From the NCBI GenBank assembly GCA_913775725.1, contig CAJYNG010000021.1:303812-367811 (forward strand): 64,000 nt of DNA, in the 5' to 3' direction. The position numbers and the translations under genes were made by a program. Source of the DNA: an uncultured Stenotrophomonas sp. Its GTDB lineage: Bacteria > Pseudomonadota > Gammaproteobacteria > Xanthomonadales > Xanthomonadaceae. Of this stretch, positions 10,410 to 19,147 are shown piece by piece. The notes below the pieces were generated by a model that was not told the DNA's origin, did not search any database, and saw nothing but the letters and a program-made list of their open reading frames with translations. How positions within the stretch are numbered: the first letter of the stretch is position 1; each line of letters begins with the position of its first letter.

Positions 10410-11138
10410 GTGAAGGCCAGCAAGTCCGCCACGCTCAACCAGCGTATCCGCAGCGATCTGGAAAGCCGCATCCTCAGCGGAGAATGGGCGCCGGGCTTTC
10501 GTATTCCGTACGAACACGAGCTGATGGAGCAGTACGGCTGCTCGCGGATGACGGTGAACAAGGTGCTGACCGCGCTGGCCGAGAGCGGCATGATCGAGCG
10601 CCGCCGTCGCGCCGGTTCGTTCGTGGCGCGGCAACCGCCGCACCTGGAGCAGGTGGCGCTGGAGATTCCCGATATCGCGATGGAGGTGGGCTCGCGCGGC
10701 CATCAGTACGCCTATCGTCTGCTGCAGCGCGACCTGCGCCTTGCCGATACGGGCAATGCCGGTGAAGTCGAGCTGGCCGGGCAGGAAAACCTGCTGGCAA
10801 TGCGTTGCCTGCATCTGGCCGATGGTCGCCCGCTGGCGCTGGAGCATCGCCTGATCAGCCCGGTGGGCGTGCCCGAGGTGCTGGAGGTCGATTTCAACAC
10901 TACCGCGCCGGGCAGCTGGTTGCTGCAGCACGTGTCGTGGACCCGTGCCCAGCACCGCATCAGTGCCTGGGGCGCGGATACTGCCACCGCCAAGCTGCTG
11001 GACGTGAAGCCCGGCACCGCCTGTCTGGTGATCGAGCGCCTGACCTGGCGCGGCGAACAGCCGATCACCCGCGTGCGCCAGGTGTTCCTGGGGGATGCCT
11101 GGGACCTGGTTGCGCGCTTCGCGCCTGGGGCAAGGTAG
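10410..11138 (+). CDS. hutC: histidine utilisation repressor, GntR family
   Basis: 242 aa from the GTG at 10410, which gives the usual HutC length. Longer readings run into hutF. Residues about 8-75 form a GntR winged helix-turn-helix (QRIRSDLESRILSGEW, PYEHELMEQYGCSRMTVNKVL). The rest is a UTRA effector domain ending ITRVRQVFLGDAWDLVARF, which in HutC binds urocanate. It is located directly after hutF and is inferred to repress both hut transcripts through the palindrome near 8975. The TAG stop lies in a GTAG next to a REP element. Confidence 0.92.
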   Translation: MKASKSATLNQRIRSDLESRILSGEWAPGFRIPYEHELMEQYGCSRMTVNKVLTALAESGMIERRRRAGSFVARQPPHLEQVALEIPDIAMEVGSRGHQYAYRLLQRDLRLADTGNAGEVELAGQENLLAMRCLHLADGRPLALEHRLISPVGVPEVLEVDFNTTAPGSWLLQHVSWTRAQHRISAWGADTATAKLLDVKPGTACLVIERLTWRGEQPITRVRQVFLGDAWDLVARFAPGAR

Positions 11139-11141
11139 GGG

Positions 11142-11231
11142 CGTATCCACGCATGGCGTGGATCTACTGAATCCAGGTTGGGATTACGCGACGCGTGTGA
11201 ATCCCCGGTAGATCCACGCCATGTGTGGATG
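11142..11231. repeat. SMAG/REP pair of the ATCCACGC subtype
   Basis: Two GTAG elements with core ATCCACGC..GCGTGGAT lie between the convergent ends of hutC and the next minus-strand gene. One ends in CTAC at 11164-11167, the other begins with GTAG at 11208-11211. They face away from each other across about 40 bases. The same subtype recurs alone at 21745. Confidence 0.78.
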
Positions 11232-11239
11232 CTGCCCCA

Positions 11240-12250
11240 TCAATACGTAGCGCACTGCCGCCAGCGCACCGGCTCATCCACACCGGGGCGGGCATTGAGC
11301 TGGATGCGCACGTTGCGCAGGGCGGGGTAGTGCAGCACTTCCTCGCAGACCTGCGGCCACACCGCGTCCAGCTCACCGGTGCGGTTGATCGCCAGCGTCT
11401 GCCGGGTCAGCCAGACGCCGCTGGCGATGCCAGGCTTGCCGGCCAAGGCGCGGGACAGATCAGCCTGGAAGCGCTCCAGCGTGGCGGCATCCGGGTTGGG
11501 GTTGCTGCGCGCATCGGTTGAGGGCGTAGCTGGTGCGGGCGTAGCGGCCGGCGGCACGGTGGCGGGGGCCAGCGCCGGTTCGGGCGCGGCTTCAACCGCA
11601 GGCGCAACCGGCGCGGGGGCGGCCGCCACCTCGGCAACGGGCGGGGCGTCCTGCACATGCAGCCCTTGCAGGCTCAATCCCACCAGCAGGCCCAGGGTGA
11701 CCGCGCCGAGCGCGGCGATGGCGATCCGGCGCAGGGCTTCGTGGCGGGCGCTGGCGCGCACACGGGTTTCGATTTCCGCCGGTAGATAGGGTTGCAGCAG
11801 CGGCCACAGGCGCGGGCCGTCCAGCACCTCGACCGCCTGCTTCTCGGCAGCGCTACGGCCGTCGCGTTCCATCCGGCCTTCGGTCAGCAGCACGCCGCCC
11901 TTGGCGCCGGCCAGGCGCGCGGCCGCACCCAGTTCGTTCACTGCGGCGGTGCCGATGCGATAGGCCAGGCCGTGCTTGCACGACACCAGCCAGCTGTTGG
12001 GGCCGTCACTGAGCAGGAAATCGCTGCTGGGCTCACGGGATTCCTCGCCCGGGTCATCCAGTTCGCGCAGGCCGCGCTGCTCGCGCAGCATGCGCCTGAC
12101 CAGTACCGAGAATTCGCGCCAGTGCATGCCAGCCAGGGCCTGCAGGCCGAGTTGCATCTCCTTCTGCCGCCGTTTGATCCACCACAGATAGACAACGGCC
12201 AGGGAACAGGTAAGCAGGGCCGACAGCAGGGCCAGGATCCAAGGGAGCAT
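11240..12250 (-). CDS. membrane protein with Mrr/restriction-endonuclease-like domain
   Basis: 336 aa from the ATG at 12250. There is a transmembrane helix at residues 3-25, a cytoplasmic domain with HWREFSVLVRRMLREQRG, then FLLSDGPNSWLVSCKHG and LAGAKGGVLLTEGRM, a PD-(D/E)xK-like pattern (Asp and the SCK lysine) of the Mrr/restriction-endonuclease type. A second membrane helix is at about 176-196, then an Ala/Pro-rich linker and a periplasmic C-terminal domain. Membrane-anchored Mrr-like proteins are common in Xanthomonadaceae but their role is not established. No Shine-Dalgarno sequence is visible. Nuclease activity is not implied by the fold alone. Confidence 0.7.
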   Translation of the reverse strand: MLPWILALLSALLTCSLAVVYLWWIKRRQKEMQLGLQALAGMHWREFSVLVRRMLREQRGLRELDDPGEESREPSSDFLLSDGPNSWLVSCKHGLAYRIGTAAVNELGAAARLAGAKGGVLLTEGRMERDGRSAAEKQAVEVLDGPRLWPLLQPYLPAEIETRVRASARHEALRRIAIAALGAVTLGLLVGLSLQGLHVQDAPPVAEVAAAPAPVAPAVEAAPEPALAPATVPPAATPAPATPSTDARSNPNPDAATLERFQADLSRALAGKPGIASGVWLTRQTLAINRTGELDAVWPQVCEEVLHYPALRNVRIQLNARPGVDEPVRWRQCATY

Positions 12251-12374
12251 GCAGGAGGTGCGCGGAAGGGGCGAATGCGAAGGCGACAGTGTAAAGGTCG
12301 CGCCGTGCCGCTGAGTCAGGAGGTTCCCGACAGGAAGCGTGATGGAGCACGCAGTTCGGAATACCGCGGGCACG

Positions 12375-12440
12375 AAAAACCCGCCAATCCTGAAGCCGTG
12401 AGGGGAGGGAACAAACGGCAGCCGAAGCGATTGGCGGGTT
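12375..12440 (-). terminator. probable rho-independent terminator of the phasin gene
   Basis: A 12-bp perfect inverted repeat, AACCCGCCAATC at 12378-12389 and GATTGGCGGGTT at 12429-12440, has a 39-base loop. On the minus strand the stem is followed by a run of five T. The long loop is unusual, so termination strength is uncertain. Confidence 0.55.
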
Positions 12441-12487
12441 GCTCGCGATTGTCAATCAAAATTTATTGCATTGCAACATATGCCCGG

Positions 12488-12979
12488 TCAGGGCACGCTG
12501 CCTGGCGACTGATGGCTGCCCGGTGCAGGTGCATCAGTGCCCGAGGCGTCGCGATTCTCCAGCTTGGCCAGGCGCGCCTGCAGGGCGTCGATGCGGGCCT
12601 CCAGCGCAGTCACCTCGTCGGCGGTGGGTACGTGCAGGCGCTTGAGCACGCCCTGCACCTGGTCATCAAAGGCCTTTTCAACCTTGGTCCAGGTGCCGGA
12701 GGCCTTCTCGCGGGCCTCGTCCAGAGACGTTTCAACGTTGTCGCGCCAGCCCGGGCCCTGTTCGCCGTGGCGTTCACGGCGGCGGGCCTCCCAGGCTTCG
12801 CCTTCCTTCACCAGGCCGTCGAAGAAGCGGCTGCCTTCGGCCTGTGCGCGCCCAAGAGCGCCCAGGCCGGCCAGCCAGACCTGCTGCGCCGAGTCACTCA
12901 GCTTGCGCGAGAAGCGCTCGGCCTGGTCACCGAACGAGGCGTCGTCGTTGCGGCGGTCATCGTTTTCGTACTGGTTCAT
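12488..12979 (-). CDS. phasin-family polyhydroxyalkanoate granule protein
   Basis: 163 aa, acidic and helical. The phasin/PhaF-type core is visible (SDSAQQVWLAGLGALGRAQAEGSRFFDGLVKEGEAWE), followed by a long charged helix and a C-terminal coiled-coil heptad region (LEARIDALQARLAKLEN). Such proteins coat storage granules or act as general stress/surface proteins. The next gene upstream (13060-13335) encodes another PHA-system protein in the same direction, which supports the family call. A terminator-like hairpin lies downstream. Confidence 0.82.
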   Translation of the reverse strand: MNQYENDDRRNDDASFGDQAERFSRKLSDSAQQVWLAGLGALGRAQAEGSRFFDGLVKEGEAWEARRRERHGEQGPGWRDNVETSLDEAREKASGTWTKVEKAFDDQVQGVLKRLHVPTADEVTALEARIDALQARLAKLENRDASGTDAPAPGSHQSPGSVP

Positions 12980-13059
12980 CGCACTTCCCGTGGGAGTTGG
13001 GCCTGTCCCGAGAGTAGCGCGCGTTGGCGTTGCACGGCCGTGACGGCCGCCGCCGGGGT

Positions 13060-13335
13060 TCAGCCCAGCTTTTCCTTCAGAACGCGCTGGATCTCGCCTT
13101 CGACCATGCCCTTCATCGCCGACAGCAGGAAGCCCAGCTTGGCGGTCACGCGCACGGCGCCCGGCTGCAGTTCGATCGCACCGTCCACGCCGCTGCCGGA
13201 GAAATTCAGTACGTCGGCAGTCCAGGACGACTTCAGGCCGAAGCGCTCGGACAACTTGGCGGCAACCTGTTCGATCGCGGCGCGCGCCTGTGCGTCAGGC
13301 AGGGCGTGGGCGTGGCGGACATCGATGGTGGACAT
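13060..13335 (-). CDS. polyhydroxyalkanoic acid system family protein
   Basis: 91 aa from the ATG at 13335, preceded by an AGGAG ribosome site eight bases upstream. Upstream in-frame starts lack such a site. The sequence STIDVRHAHALPDAQARAAIEQVAAKLSERFG and the C-terminal FLLSAMKGMVEGEIQRVLKEKL match the small PHA_gran_rgn family found next to phasins. Its biochemical role is not established. It is probably in one operon with the phasin gene 80 bases downstream. Confidence 0.8.
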   Translation of the reverse strand: MSTIDVRHAHALPDAQARAAIEQVAAKLSERFGLKSSWTADVLNFSGSGVDGAIELQPGAVRVTAKLGFLLSAMKGMVEGEIQRVLKEKLG

Positions 13336-13460
13336 GCAGGCTCCTGGCGCAGGGCGGGGATGATCAATGAGGGCGAGCATTGTGCGCATCGAGGGCCTCC
13401 GCGCCAAGCACTCATCGTGGGTTCTTCTTCGTTGGCGGCCAACCTGCTAGGCTGCGCCGC

Positions 13461-14267
13461 GTGCAGAACCTGCTTGTTCACTTCAGTCAACAACAACAGC
13501 CCGACCAGCCGCTGAGGCCCGGGGTGCAACGCATCGTGCGCCAGGCCAACGGCAGTGTGCGGCTCGGCGATGCCGGCAACGGCGCCCTGCTGCTGGCGCA
13601 GTTCTGCATGGACGATCGCGGTCTCTGGTTGCAGGTCGGCAACGGCATCCGCGGCATCCACGTGAACGGCCGCCCGGTGCGGCGCATGGCGCTGCTGCGT
13701 GCAGGCGATGCGGTGTACGTGGATGGCGTGGAGATGGTCCTGCAGGGTGAGGTCGAGAGCCTGCTGCAGGCGCCTGCGCCGAAGAACGACGATGGCTCCG
13801 ATGAGCAGCAGCGCCTGCTGCGCGGCGTCGGCGGCCTGCACCATGGCCGCAGCTTCACCCTGTCGCGAACCCGCTTGGTCGGTCGCGGCGGCGACGCTGA
13901 CATCGAGATCAATGAACCGGCCTTCGCCGAACAGCACGCCCGTGTGGAAGTGCATGGCGAGCGCGTGCTGCTGCGCGACCTGGGCAGTGCCGACGGCACC
14001 CGGGTCAACGGCGTGGCCGTGCGCCACTGCTGGCTGCAGGCGGGCGACCAGGTGGTGTTCGATGGCCAGCACCGGTTCGTGCTGGAAGTGCCGCATGACC
14101 CGCGCCGGCGCCCGCTGCCGGATGAAGACGAGTCCAGTCAGGACGCCGAGCAGGCGCCGGTGCTGCCGGCCGTGCCGCGCAAGGTCCGGCGCTGGCCGTG
14201 GCTGCTGGTCAGTGCGCTGCTGCTGGCCGCGCTGCTCAGCCTGCTGCTCTGGTTCGGCGCGCGCTGA
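13461..14267 (+). CDS. FHA-domain protein with C-terminal membrane anchor
   Basis: 268 aa from the GTG at 13461, chosen because residues upstream do not look like protein and the first FHA-like block starts shortly after. Residues about 5-95 form a degenerate FHA-like domain (GVQRIVRQANGSVRLGDAG, WLQVGNGIRGIHVNGRPV). Residues about 135-205 form a canonical FHA domain (LVGRGGDADIEI, HARVE, LRDLGSADGTRVNGVAV). A single membrane helix near the C terminus (WPWLLVSALLLAALLSLLLW) leaves the domains in the cytoplasm. FHA domains bind phosphothreonine. No kinase is encoded nearby. Confidence 0.82.
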   Translation: MQNLLVHFSQQQQPDQPLRPGVQRIVRQANGSVRLGDAGNGALLLAQFCMDDRGLWLQVGNGIRGIHVNGRPVRRMALLRAGDAVYVDGVEMVLQGEVESLLQAPAPKNDDGSDEQQRLLRGVGGLHHGRSFTLSRTRLVGRGGDADIEINEPAFAEQHARVEVHGERVLLRDLGSADGTRVNGVAVRHCWLQAGDQVVFDGQHRFVLEVPHDPRRRPLPDEDESSQDAEQAPVLPAVPRKVRRWPWLLVSALLLAALLSLLLWFGAR

Positions 14268-14291
14268 TCTGAATTCGCTGGGGCTGCTTTG

Positions 14292-14371
14292 GTAGATGCC
14301 GACCTTGGTCGGCACGTCCCTCAGGCGGGCATGACGCCTGACGGCGTACGCCGACCAAGGTCGGCGGCTAC
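14292..14371. repeat. SMAG/REP inverted pair (GCCGACC subtype)
   Basis: GTAG at 14292 begins one palindrome with core GCCGACCTTGGTCGGC, and an opposed copy ends in CTAC at 14368-14371, with about 30 bases between them. It lies between the FHA gene and serC. Confidence 0.8.
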
Positions 14372-14484
14372 CTGAGCATTGCTGCTGGCAGATGGATTCC
14401 AATGAAACCAAATTTCCCTTGCGCCACAAGGCCGCAAGGCTGGTGCACTGCGGCATACTAGGGGTCTTGCCCCACAGGTGTGAC

Positions 14485-15570
14485 ATGACGCGCGCGTTCA
14501 ACTTCAGTGCCGGCCCTGCGACCTTGCCGGAATCGGTCCTGCGCCAGGCGCAGGCGGAAATGCTGGACTGGCACGGGTCCGGTGCCTCGATCGTGGAAAT
14601 GAGCCATCGCGGTGCGGAGTTCATGTCCGTGGCCGCCGAGGCCGAGGCCGACCTGCGTCGCCTGCTCGATATTCCCGAAGACTATGCGGTGCTGTTCCTG
14701 TCCGGTGGTGCCACCACCCAGCAGGCGCTGATCCCGCTCAACTTCGCCGCCCCGGGCCAGCGTGCCGATTACGTGGTTAGCGGCCACTGGGGCAAGACGG
14801 CGGTCAAGCAGGCTGGTGTCTACGTCGACGTCAATATCGCCGCCAGCAGCGAGGCCATCGGCTACCGCGAACTGCCGGCGCGTGCCGACTGGCAGCTGTC
14901 TCCCGATGCCGCCTACGTGCACATCACCGCCAACGAAACCATTCACGGCGTCGAGTTCCGTGACGTGCCGGATACCGGCAACGTGCCGTTGATCGCCGAC
15001 TTCAGCTCGTCCATCGCCAGCGAACCGCTGGACGTGCGCCGTTATGGCGTGATCTATGCCGGTGCGCAGAAGAACTTGGGCCCGGTCGGCATCGCGGTGA
15101 TGATCATCCGCAGTGACCTGCTCGAGCGCAGTGGCCAGCCACGTGCGGACATCTTCGATTACCGCTCGCACGTCGCCCGTGATTCGATGCTCAACACGCC
15201 GCCCACCTGGAACTGGTACCTGGCCGGGCTGGTGTTCAAGTGGATGCTGGCCGAGGGCGGTGTGGCCGAGTTCGCCAAGCGCAACGCCGCCAAGGCCGCG
15301 CTGGTGTACGGCGCCATCGACGGCTCCGGCGGCTTCTACCGCAACGAGGTCGCACACGCGGCCCGTTCGCGGATGAACATCCCGTTCTTCCTGCCCAACG
15401 CCGACCTCGATGCCCGCTTCGTCGCCGACGCCAAGGCCGCTGGCCTGCTGGCGCTGAAGGGACACAAGGTGGTCGGGGGCATCCGCGCCTCGCTGTACAA
15501 CGCCATGCCGCTGGCCGGGGCCGAGGCGCTGGTCGCCTTCATGGCTGATTTCCAGCAGCGTCACGGCTGA
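14485..15570 (+). CDS. serC: phosphoserine aminotransferase
   Basis: 361 aa from the ATG at 14485, the position where conserved [19 protein letters not shown] begins. It is a PLP enzyme that makes 3-phosphoserine from 3-phosphohydroxypyruvate and glutamate (serine biosynthesis), and also serves pyridoxine synthesis. The PLP lysine is Lys196 in [28 protein letters not shown] and [15 protein letters not shown] are further family blocks. First gene of serC-pheA-aroA, an arrangement known in gammaproteobacteria. Confidence 0.97.
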   Translation: MTRAFNFSAGPATLPESVLRQAQAEMLDWHGSGASIVEMSHRGAEFMSVAAEAEADLRRLLDIPEDYAVLFLSGGATTQQALIPLNFAAPGQRADYVVSGHWGKTAVKQAGVYVDVNIAASSEAIGYRELPARADWQLSPDAAYVHITANETIHGVEFRDVPDTGNVPLIADFSSSIASEPLDVRRYGVIYAGAQKNLGPVGIAVMIIRSDLLERSGQPRADIFDYRSHVARDSMLNTPPTWNWYLAGLVFKWMLAEGGVAEFAKRNAAKAALVYGAIDGSGGFYRNEVAHAARSRMNIPFFLPNADLDARFVADAKAAGLLALKGHKVVGGIRASLYNAMPLAGAEALVAFMADFQQRHG

Positions 15571-15621
15571 GCAATGAACGGCGCGCACCGTCGGGTGCGG
15601 GCCCCGCAACAAGGAATTCCG

Positions 15622-16821
15622 ATGGCAAGCAGCAAATCCAGCAAGAAGGCGCCGAAGAAGGCCGAACCGGCCAAGGACAGCGCGCCCGCCAAGGCGAAGG
15701 GCAAGGCCAAGGCCGCCTCGAACCCGGCACCCACCCTGGCGCCGCTGGCGCTGGCCGATGTGCGCTCGAAGATCGACCAGATCGACCGCGACATCCAGGG
15801 CCTGATCGCCGAGCGCGCGCGCTTCGCCCATCAGGTCGGCAAGGCCAAGGGCAAGCTGGCCGCGGCCGTTGACTACTACCGCCCCGAGCGCGAAGCGCAG
15901 GTGCTGCGCATGGTGGTGGATCGCAACGAAGGCCCGCTCAGCGATGAGCTGCTGGTGCACGTCTACCGCGAGATCATGTCGGCCTGCCTGGCCCAGCAGG
16001 AGCCGCTGAAGATCGGCTACCTCGGCCCGGAAGGCACCTTCAGCCAGCAGGCCGTGCTCAAGCACTTCGGCCGCTCGGCGCTGGGTCTGCCGATGGCCAG
16101 CATCGAAGAAGTGTTCCAGGAAGTGGAAGCAGGCAACGCCGATTTCGGCGTGGTGCCGGTGGAGAATTCGGGGCAGGGCACCATCCAGATCACCCTGGAC
16201 ATGTTCCTGACCTCGAACCTGAAGATCTGTGGCGAAGTGGAACTGCGCGTACAGCAGTACCTGATGTCGCGCAGCGGCCGCATCGAGGACATCGAACGCA
16301 TCTACGCGCACCCGCAGTCGTTCATGCAGACCTCGGCGTGGCTGCGCGCCAACCTGCCGAAGGCCGAGAAGATTCCGGTCTCGAGCAATGCCGAGGGGGC
16401 GCGCCGTGCGCGCAATGCCGACGACGCGGCGGCCATCGGCGGCGAGAGCGCCGGTCACGTTTACGGCCTGAAGAAGGTGGTCACCAAGCCGATCCAGAAC
16501 GATGCCGACAACACCACCCGCTTCCTGGTGGTGGGTCGCAACATCTTCCCGACCTCCGGCCACGACCGTACCTCGGTGCTGGTGTTCATCCATGACAAGC
16601 CCGGTGCGCTGTTCGACGTGCTCAGCCCGTTCGCCCGCCACGGCATCAGCATGAACCGCATCGAGTCGCGGCCGTCGCACCACGGCAAGTGGGAGTACGG
16701 CTTCTTCATCGACCTGGCCGGCCACATCGACGACGCGCCGATGCAGGCCGCGCTGGCCGAACTGGAAGCGCACTCGGCGCAGATCAAGGTGCTGGGCTCC
16801 TATCCGGTGGCCGTGCCCTGA
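15622..16821 (+). CDS. pheA: bifunctional chorismate mutase/prephenate dehydratase (P-protein)
   Basis: 399 aa from the ATG at 15622, preceded by AAGGA. Domains in order: a Lys/Ala-rich low-complexity leader (1-45), AroQ-type chorismate mutase (about 50-135, RSKIDQIDRDIQGLIAERARF), prephenate dehydratase (about 138-310, IGYLGPEGTFSQQA, VVPVENSGQGTI, DNTTRFLVV) and a C-terminal ACT domain (HDKPGALFDVLSPFA, NRIESRPS) for phenylalanine feedback. It turns chorismate into phenylpyruvate. The basic leader is longer than in many homologues. Confidence 0.96.
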   Translation: MASSKSSKKAPKKAEPAKDSAPAKAKGKAKAASNPAPTLAPLALADVRSKIDQIDRDIQGLIAERARFAHQVGKAKGKLAAAVDYYRPEREAQVLRMVVDRNEGPLSDELLVHVYREIMSACLAQQEPLKIGYLGPEGTFSQQAVLKHFGRSALGLPMASIEEVFQEVEAGNADFGVVPVENSGQGTIQITLDMFLTSNLKICGEVELRVQQYLMSRSGRIEDIERIYAHPQSFMQTSAWLRANLPKAEKIPVSSNAEGARRARNADDAAAIGGESAGHVYGLKKVVTKPIQNDADNTTRFLVVGRNIFPTSGHDRTSVLVFIHDKPGALFDVLSPFARHGISMNRIESRPSHHGKWEYGFFIDLAGHIDDAPMQAALAELEAHSAQIKVLGSYPVAVP

Positions 16822-16897
16822 GTGCTGCCGCGGTGGCCATGGCCGCCGCTCCCTGATGCATCGCCGGCGCTGCCGGTGTTTACGGAATGATCGAACG

Positions 16898-18205
16898 ATG
16901 AGCAACGCGCAACACTGGATTGCCCGCAAGGGCCAGCCGCTGCAGGGCAGCCTGACCATTCCCGGCGACAAGTCGGTCTCGCACCGCTCGGTGATGTTCG
17001 CCGCGCTGGCCGATGGCACCTCGCATATCGAAGGCTTCCTGGAAGGCGAAGACACCCGCGCGACCGCGCGCATCTTCAGCCAGCTCGGCGTGCGCATCGA
17101 AACGCCCAGCCCGTCGCAGCGCATCGTGCACGGCGTCGGTATCGACGGCCTGCAGGCCCCGGATGCACCGCTGGACTGCGGCAACGCCGGCACCGGCATG
17201 CGCCTGCTGGCCGGCCTGCTGGCAGGCCAGGCGTTCGACTGCACGCTGATCGGCGACGAATCGCTGTCGGGCCGCCCGATGCGCCGCGTGACCGGTCCGC
17301 TGTCGCAGATGGGTGCGAAGATCGACACCGAAAGCGATGGCACGCCGCCGCTGCACGTGCATGGCGGGCAATCGCTGCACGGCATCGACTTCGCCTCGCC
17401 GGTGGCCAGCGCGCAGATCAAGTCGGCCGTACTGCTGGCCGGTCTTTACGCGCAGGGCGAAACCAGCGTGCTGGAACCGCACCCGACCCGCGACTACACC
17501 GAACGCATGTTGTCGGCGTTCGGCGTGGAGATCGAGTTTTCGCCCGGCAAGGCCCGCCTGCGCGGCGGCCAGCGCCTGCGCGCCACGGATATCGTGGTGC
17601 CGGCCGACTTCTCTTCGGCCGCGTTCTATCTGGTGGCCGCCAGCATCATTCCCGGTTCCGAGCTGCGCCTGAAGCAGGTCGGCCTGAACCCGCGCCGCAC
17701 CGGCCTGCTGCACGCGCTGCGCCTGATGGGAGCGGACATCACCGAAGAGAATCCGGCCGAGCAGGGCGGTGAACCGGTGGCGGATCTGGTGGTGCGCTAC
17801 GCCCCGTTGAAGGGCGCGCGCATTCCGGAAGAGCTGGTGCCAGACATGATTGATGAGTTCCCGGCGTTGTTCGTTGCGGCAGCAGCGGCCGAAGGCCAGA
17901 CCGTGGTGACCGGCGCGGCCGAGCTGCGGGTGAAGGAGTCGGACCGCCTTGCGGCGATGGCCACCGGCCTGCGCGCGCTGGGCATGCAGGTGGACGAGAC
18001 CGAAGATGGCGCCACCCTGCACGGCGGTGTGCGCCTGGGCAGCGGCACCATCGAAAGCCATGGTGACCACCGCATCGCCATGGCCTTTGCCATTGCCGGC
18101 CAGATCAGCGATGGCGAAGTGCGCATCAACGACATCGCCAACGTCGCCACGTCCTTCCCGGATTTCGATGGCCTGGCGCGCAGCGCCGGGTTCAACCTGG
18201 CCTGA
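16898..18205 (+). CDS. aroA: 5-enolpyruvylshikimate-3-phosphate synthase
   Basis: 435 aa from the ATG at 16898. It joins shikimate-3-phosphate and PEP in the shikimate pathway. The conserved PGDKSVSHRSVMFAALADG, DCGNAGTGMRLLAGLLAG, LSGRPMRR, LKESDR-type RVKESDRLAAMATGLRALG and DHRIAMAFAIAG blocks are intact. It is third gene of the serC-pheA-aroA set, so chorismate supply and use are co-encoded. The REP array lies directly after it. Confidence 0.96.
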   Translation: MSNAQHWIARKGQPLQGSLTIPGDKSVSHRSVMFAALADGTSHIEGFLEGEDTRATARIFSQLGVRIETPSPSQRIVHGVGIDGLQAPDAPLDCGNAGTGMRLLAGLLAGQAFDCTLIGDESLSGRPMRRVTGPLSQMGAKIDTESDGTPPLHVHGGQSLHGIDFASPVASAQIKSAVLLAGLYAQGETSVLEPHPTRDYTERMLSAFGVEIEFSPGKARLRGGQRLRATDIVVPADFSSAAFYLVAASIIPGSELRLKQVGLNPRRTGLLHALRLMGADITEENPAEQGGEPVADLVVRYAPLKGARIPEELVPDMIDEFPALFVAAAAAEGQTVVTGAAELRVKESDRLAAMATGLRALGMQVDETEDGATLHGGVRLGSGTIESHGDHRIAMAFAIAGQISDGEVRINDIANVATSFPDFDGLARSAGFNLA

Positions 18206-18251
18206 TCGTCACCGCGGCCGCCGGGCCACGCCCGGCGGATCGCATTGCACG

Positions 18252-18390
18252 GTAGAAGCCAACCTCGGTTGGCGTGCTCACATCGCCCGGTAGGTGCCAA
18301 CCTTGGTTGGCGCGCTCACCTCACCCGGTAGGTGCCAACCTTGGTTGGCACGCTCACCTCACCCGGTAGGTGCCAACCTTGGTTGGCACG
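18252..18390. repeat. tandem array of four SMAG/REP elements, 38-bp period
   Basis: GTAG boxes occur at 18252, 18290, 18328 and 18366, exactly 38 bases apart. Each is followed by the palindrome TGCCAACCTTGGTTGGCAC or a close variant and a CTCACCTCACCC-type spacer. All four point the same way. The spacers are nearly identical, so this is a tandem amplification rather than separate insertions. Confidence 0.88.
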
Positions 18391-18400
18391 CCTTTCCGCA

Positions 18401-18428
18401 TAAAAGGACGGAGGCCGAAGCCTCCGTC
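18401..18428 (-). terminator. rho-independent terminator of the TonB-like gene
   Basis: A perfect 9-bp stem GACGGAGGC/GCCTCCGTC (18407-18415 and 18420-18428) has a four-base loop. On the minus strand it is followed by CC and a short T run. It ends the gene at 18456-19028. Confidence 0.75.
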
Positions 18429-18455
18429 TAAACATCACGAACCCCTCGTCCGCGA

Positions 18456-19028
18456 TCAACGCTGCTCGGTGCGGAAATCCACCGGGACCCGCACCACGCT
18501 GGCGACAGCACGGCCCTCGTGCATCGCCGGCTGGAACTTCCAGTTCTGCACAGTGTTCAGCACCGCACGATCCAGGTCGCGGCTGCGCTCGCCGCTGCGC
18601 GAAACGATCGCAGCGTTGGCGACATTGCCGCGGGTATCAACATTCAGGCTGGCGATCACGCTGCCCTGTACGCCACTGCGCAGTGCGGCGGCGGGGTAGG
18701 TGGGCATGCGGTTGCTGGCCAACGGGCGCGCTTCGCGATTACGCACCACTGGCGCAGCCTTGCGCTGGCTGGAGGCCGGGGCAGCCTGGCGCGCTGCGGG
18801 CGCCGCTGCATCGGTTACCGCGGCCTGCTCAGGGGCTGGCAACATGCGCTCGCCGACCGGCGCCGGTGCCACATCTTCCTGGTTGGAATGACGCAGCCAC
18901 AGCAGGGCGGCCGCAAACATCGCCACGATCAGCGCGATCCACATCCAGGGCGACGTGGGCTTGTGCTGCACGCTTGAATCCTGCTGCAGCTGCGGCGAAT
19001 GAAGGTCTTCGTGGGTGGTGGCAGTCAT
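18456..19028 (-). CDS. TonB-family energy transducer
   Basis: 190 aa. There is a cytoplasmic N terminus, one membrane helix at about residues 28-46 (WMWIALIVAMFAAALLWL), an Ala/Pro-rich periplasmic linker, and a C-terminal TonB domain (MPTYPAAALRSGVQGSVIASLNVD ... RDLDRAVLNTVQNWKFQPA). TonB proteins pass proton-motive energy to outer-membrane receptors. No exbB or exbD is next to it. A second TonB-like gene lies 119 bases upstream in the same direction. It could also be one of the short TonB-domain proteins without a transport role. Confidence 0.8.
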   Translation of the reverse strand: MTATTHEDLHSPQLQQDSSVQHKPTSPWMWIALIVAMFAAALLWLRHSNQEDVAPAPVGERMLPAPEQAAVTDAAAPAARQAAPASSQRKAAPVVRNREARPLASNRMPTYPAAALRSGVQGSVIASLNVDTRGNVANAAIVSRSGERSRDLDRAVLNTVQNWKFQPAMHEGRAVASVVRVPVDFRTEQR

Positions 19029-19147
19029 CGCAAACTCCTTCCGTCAATGGACGACGTGGGCAGTGTTGCCCGAGCCATGGACGGGAAGTGTCAGCGTTGC
19101 GTCAACGCCACCGGCAGGGTTCAGTTTGCCTGCCGGGAAGTGTTCAG

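Noticed and set aside
14458-17421. 987-codon open frame on the minus strand across serC-pheA-aroA
   Set aside because: High-GC shadow frame. Its sequence is Arg/His/Gln-rich without motifs, while three classic enzymes are read on the opposite strand.
18252-18390. CRISPR array
   Set aside because: The four 38-base units have almost identical spacers and an internal palindrome with GTAG heads, so they are REP elements. No cas genes are seen.
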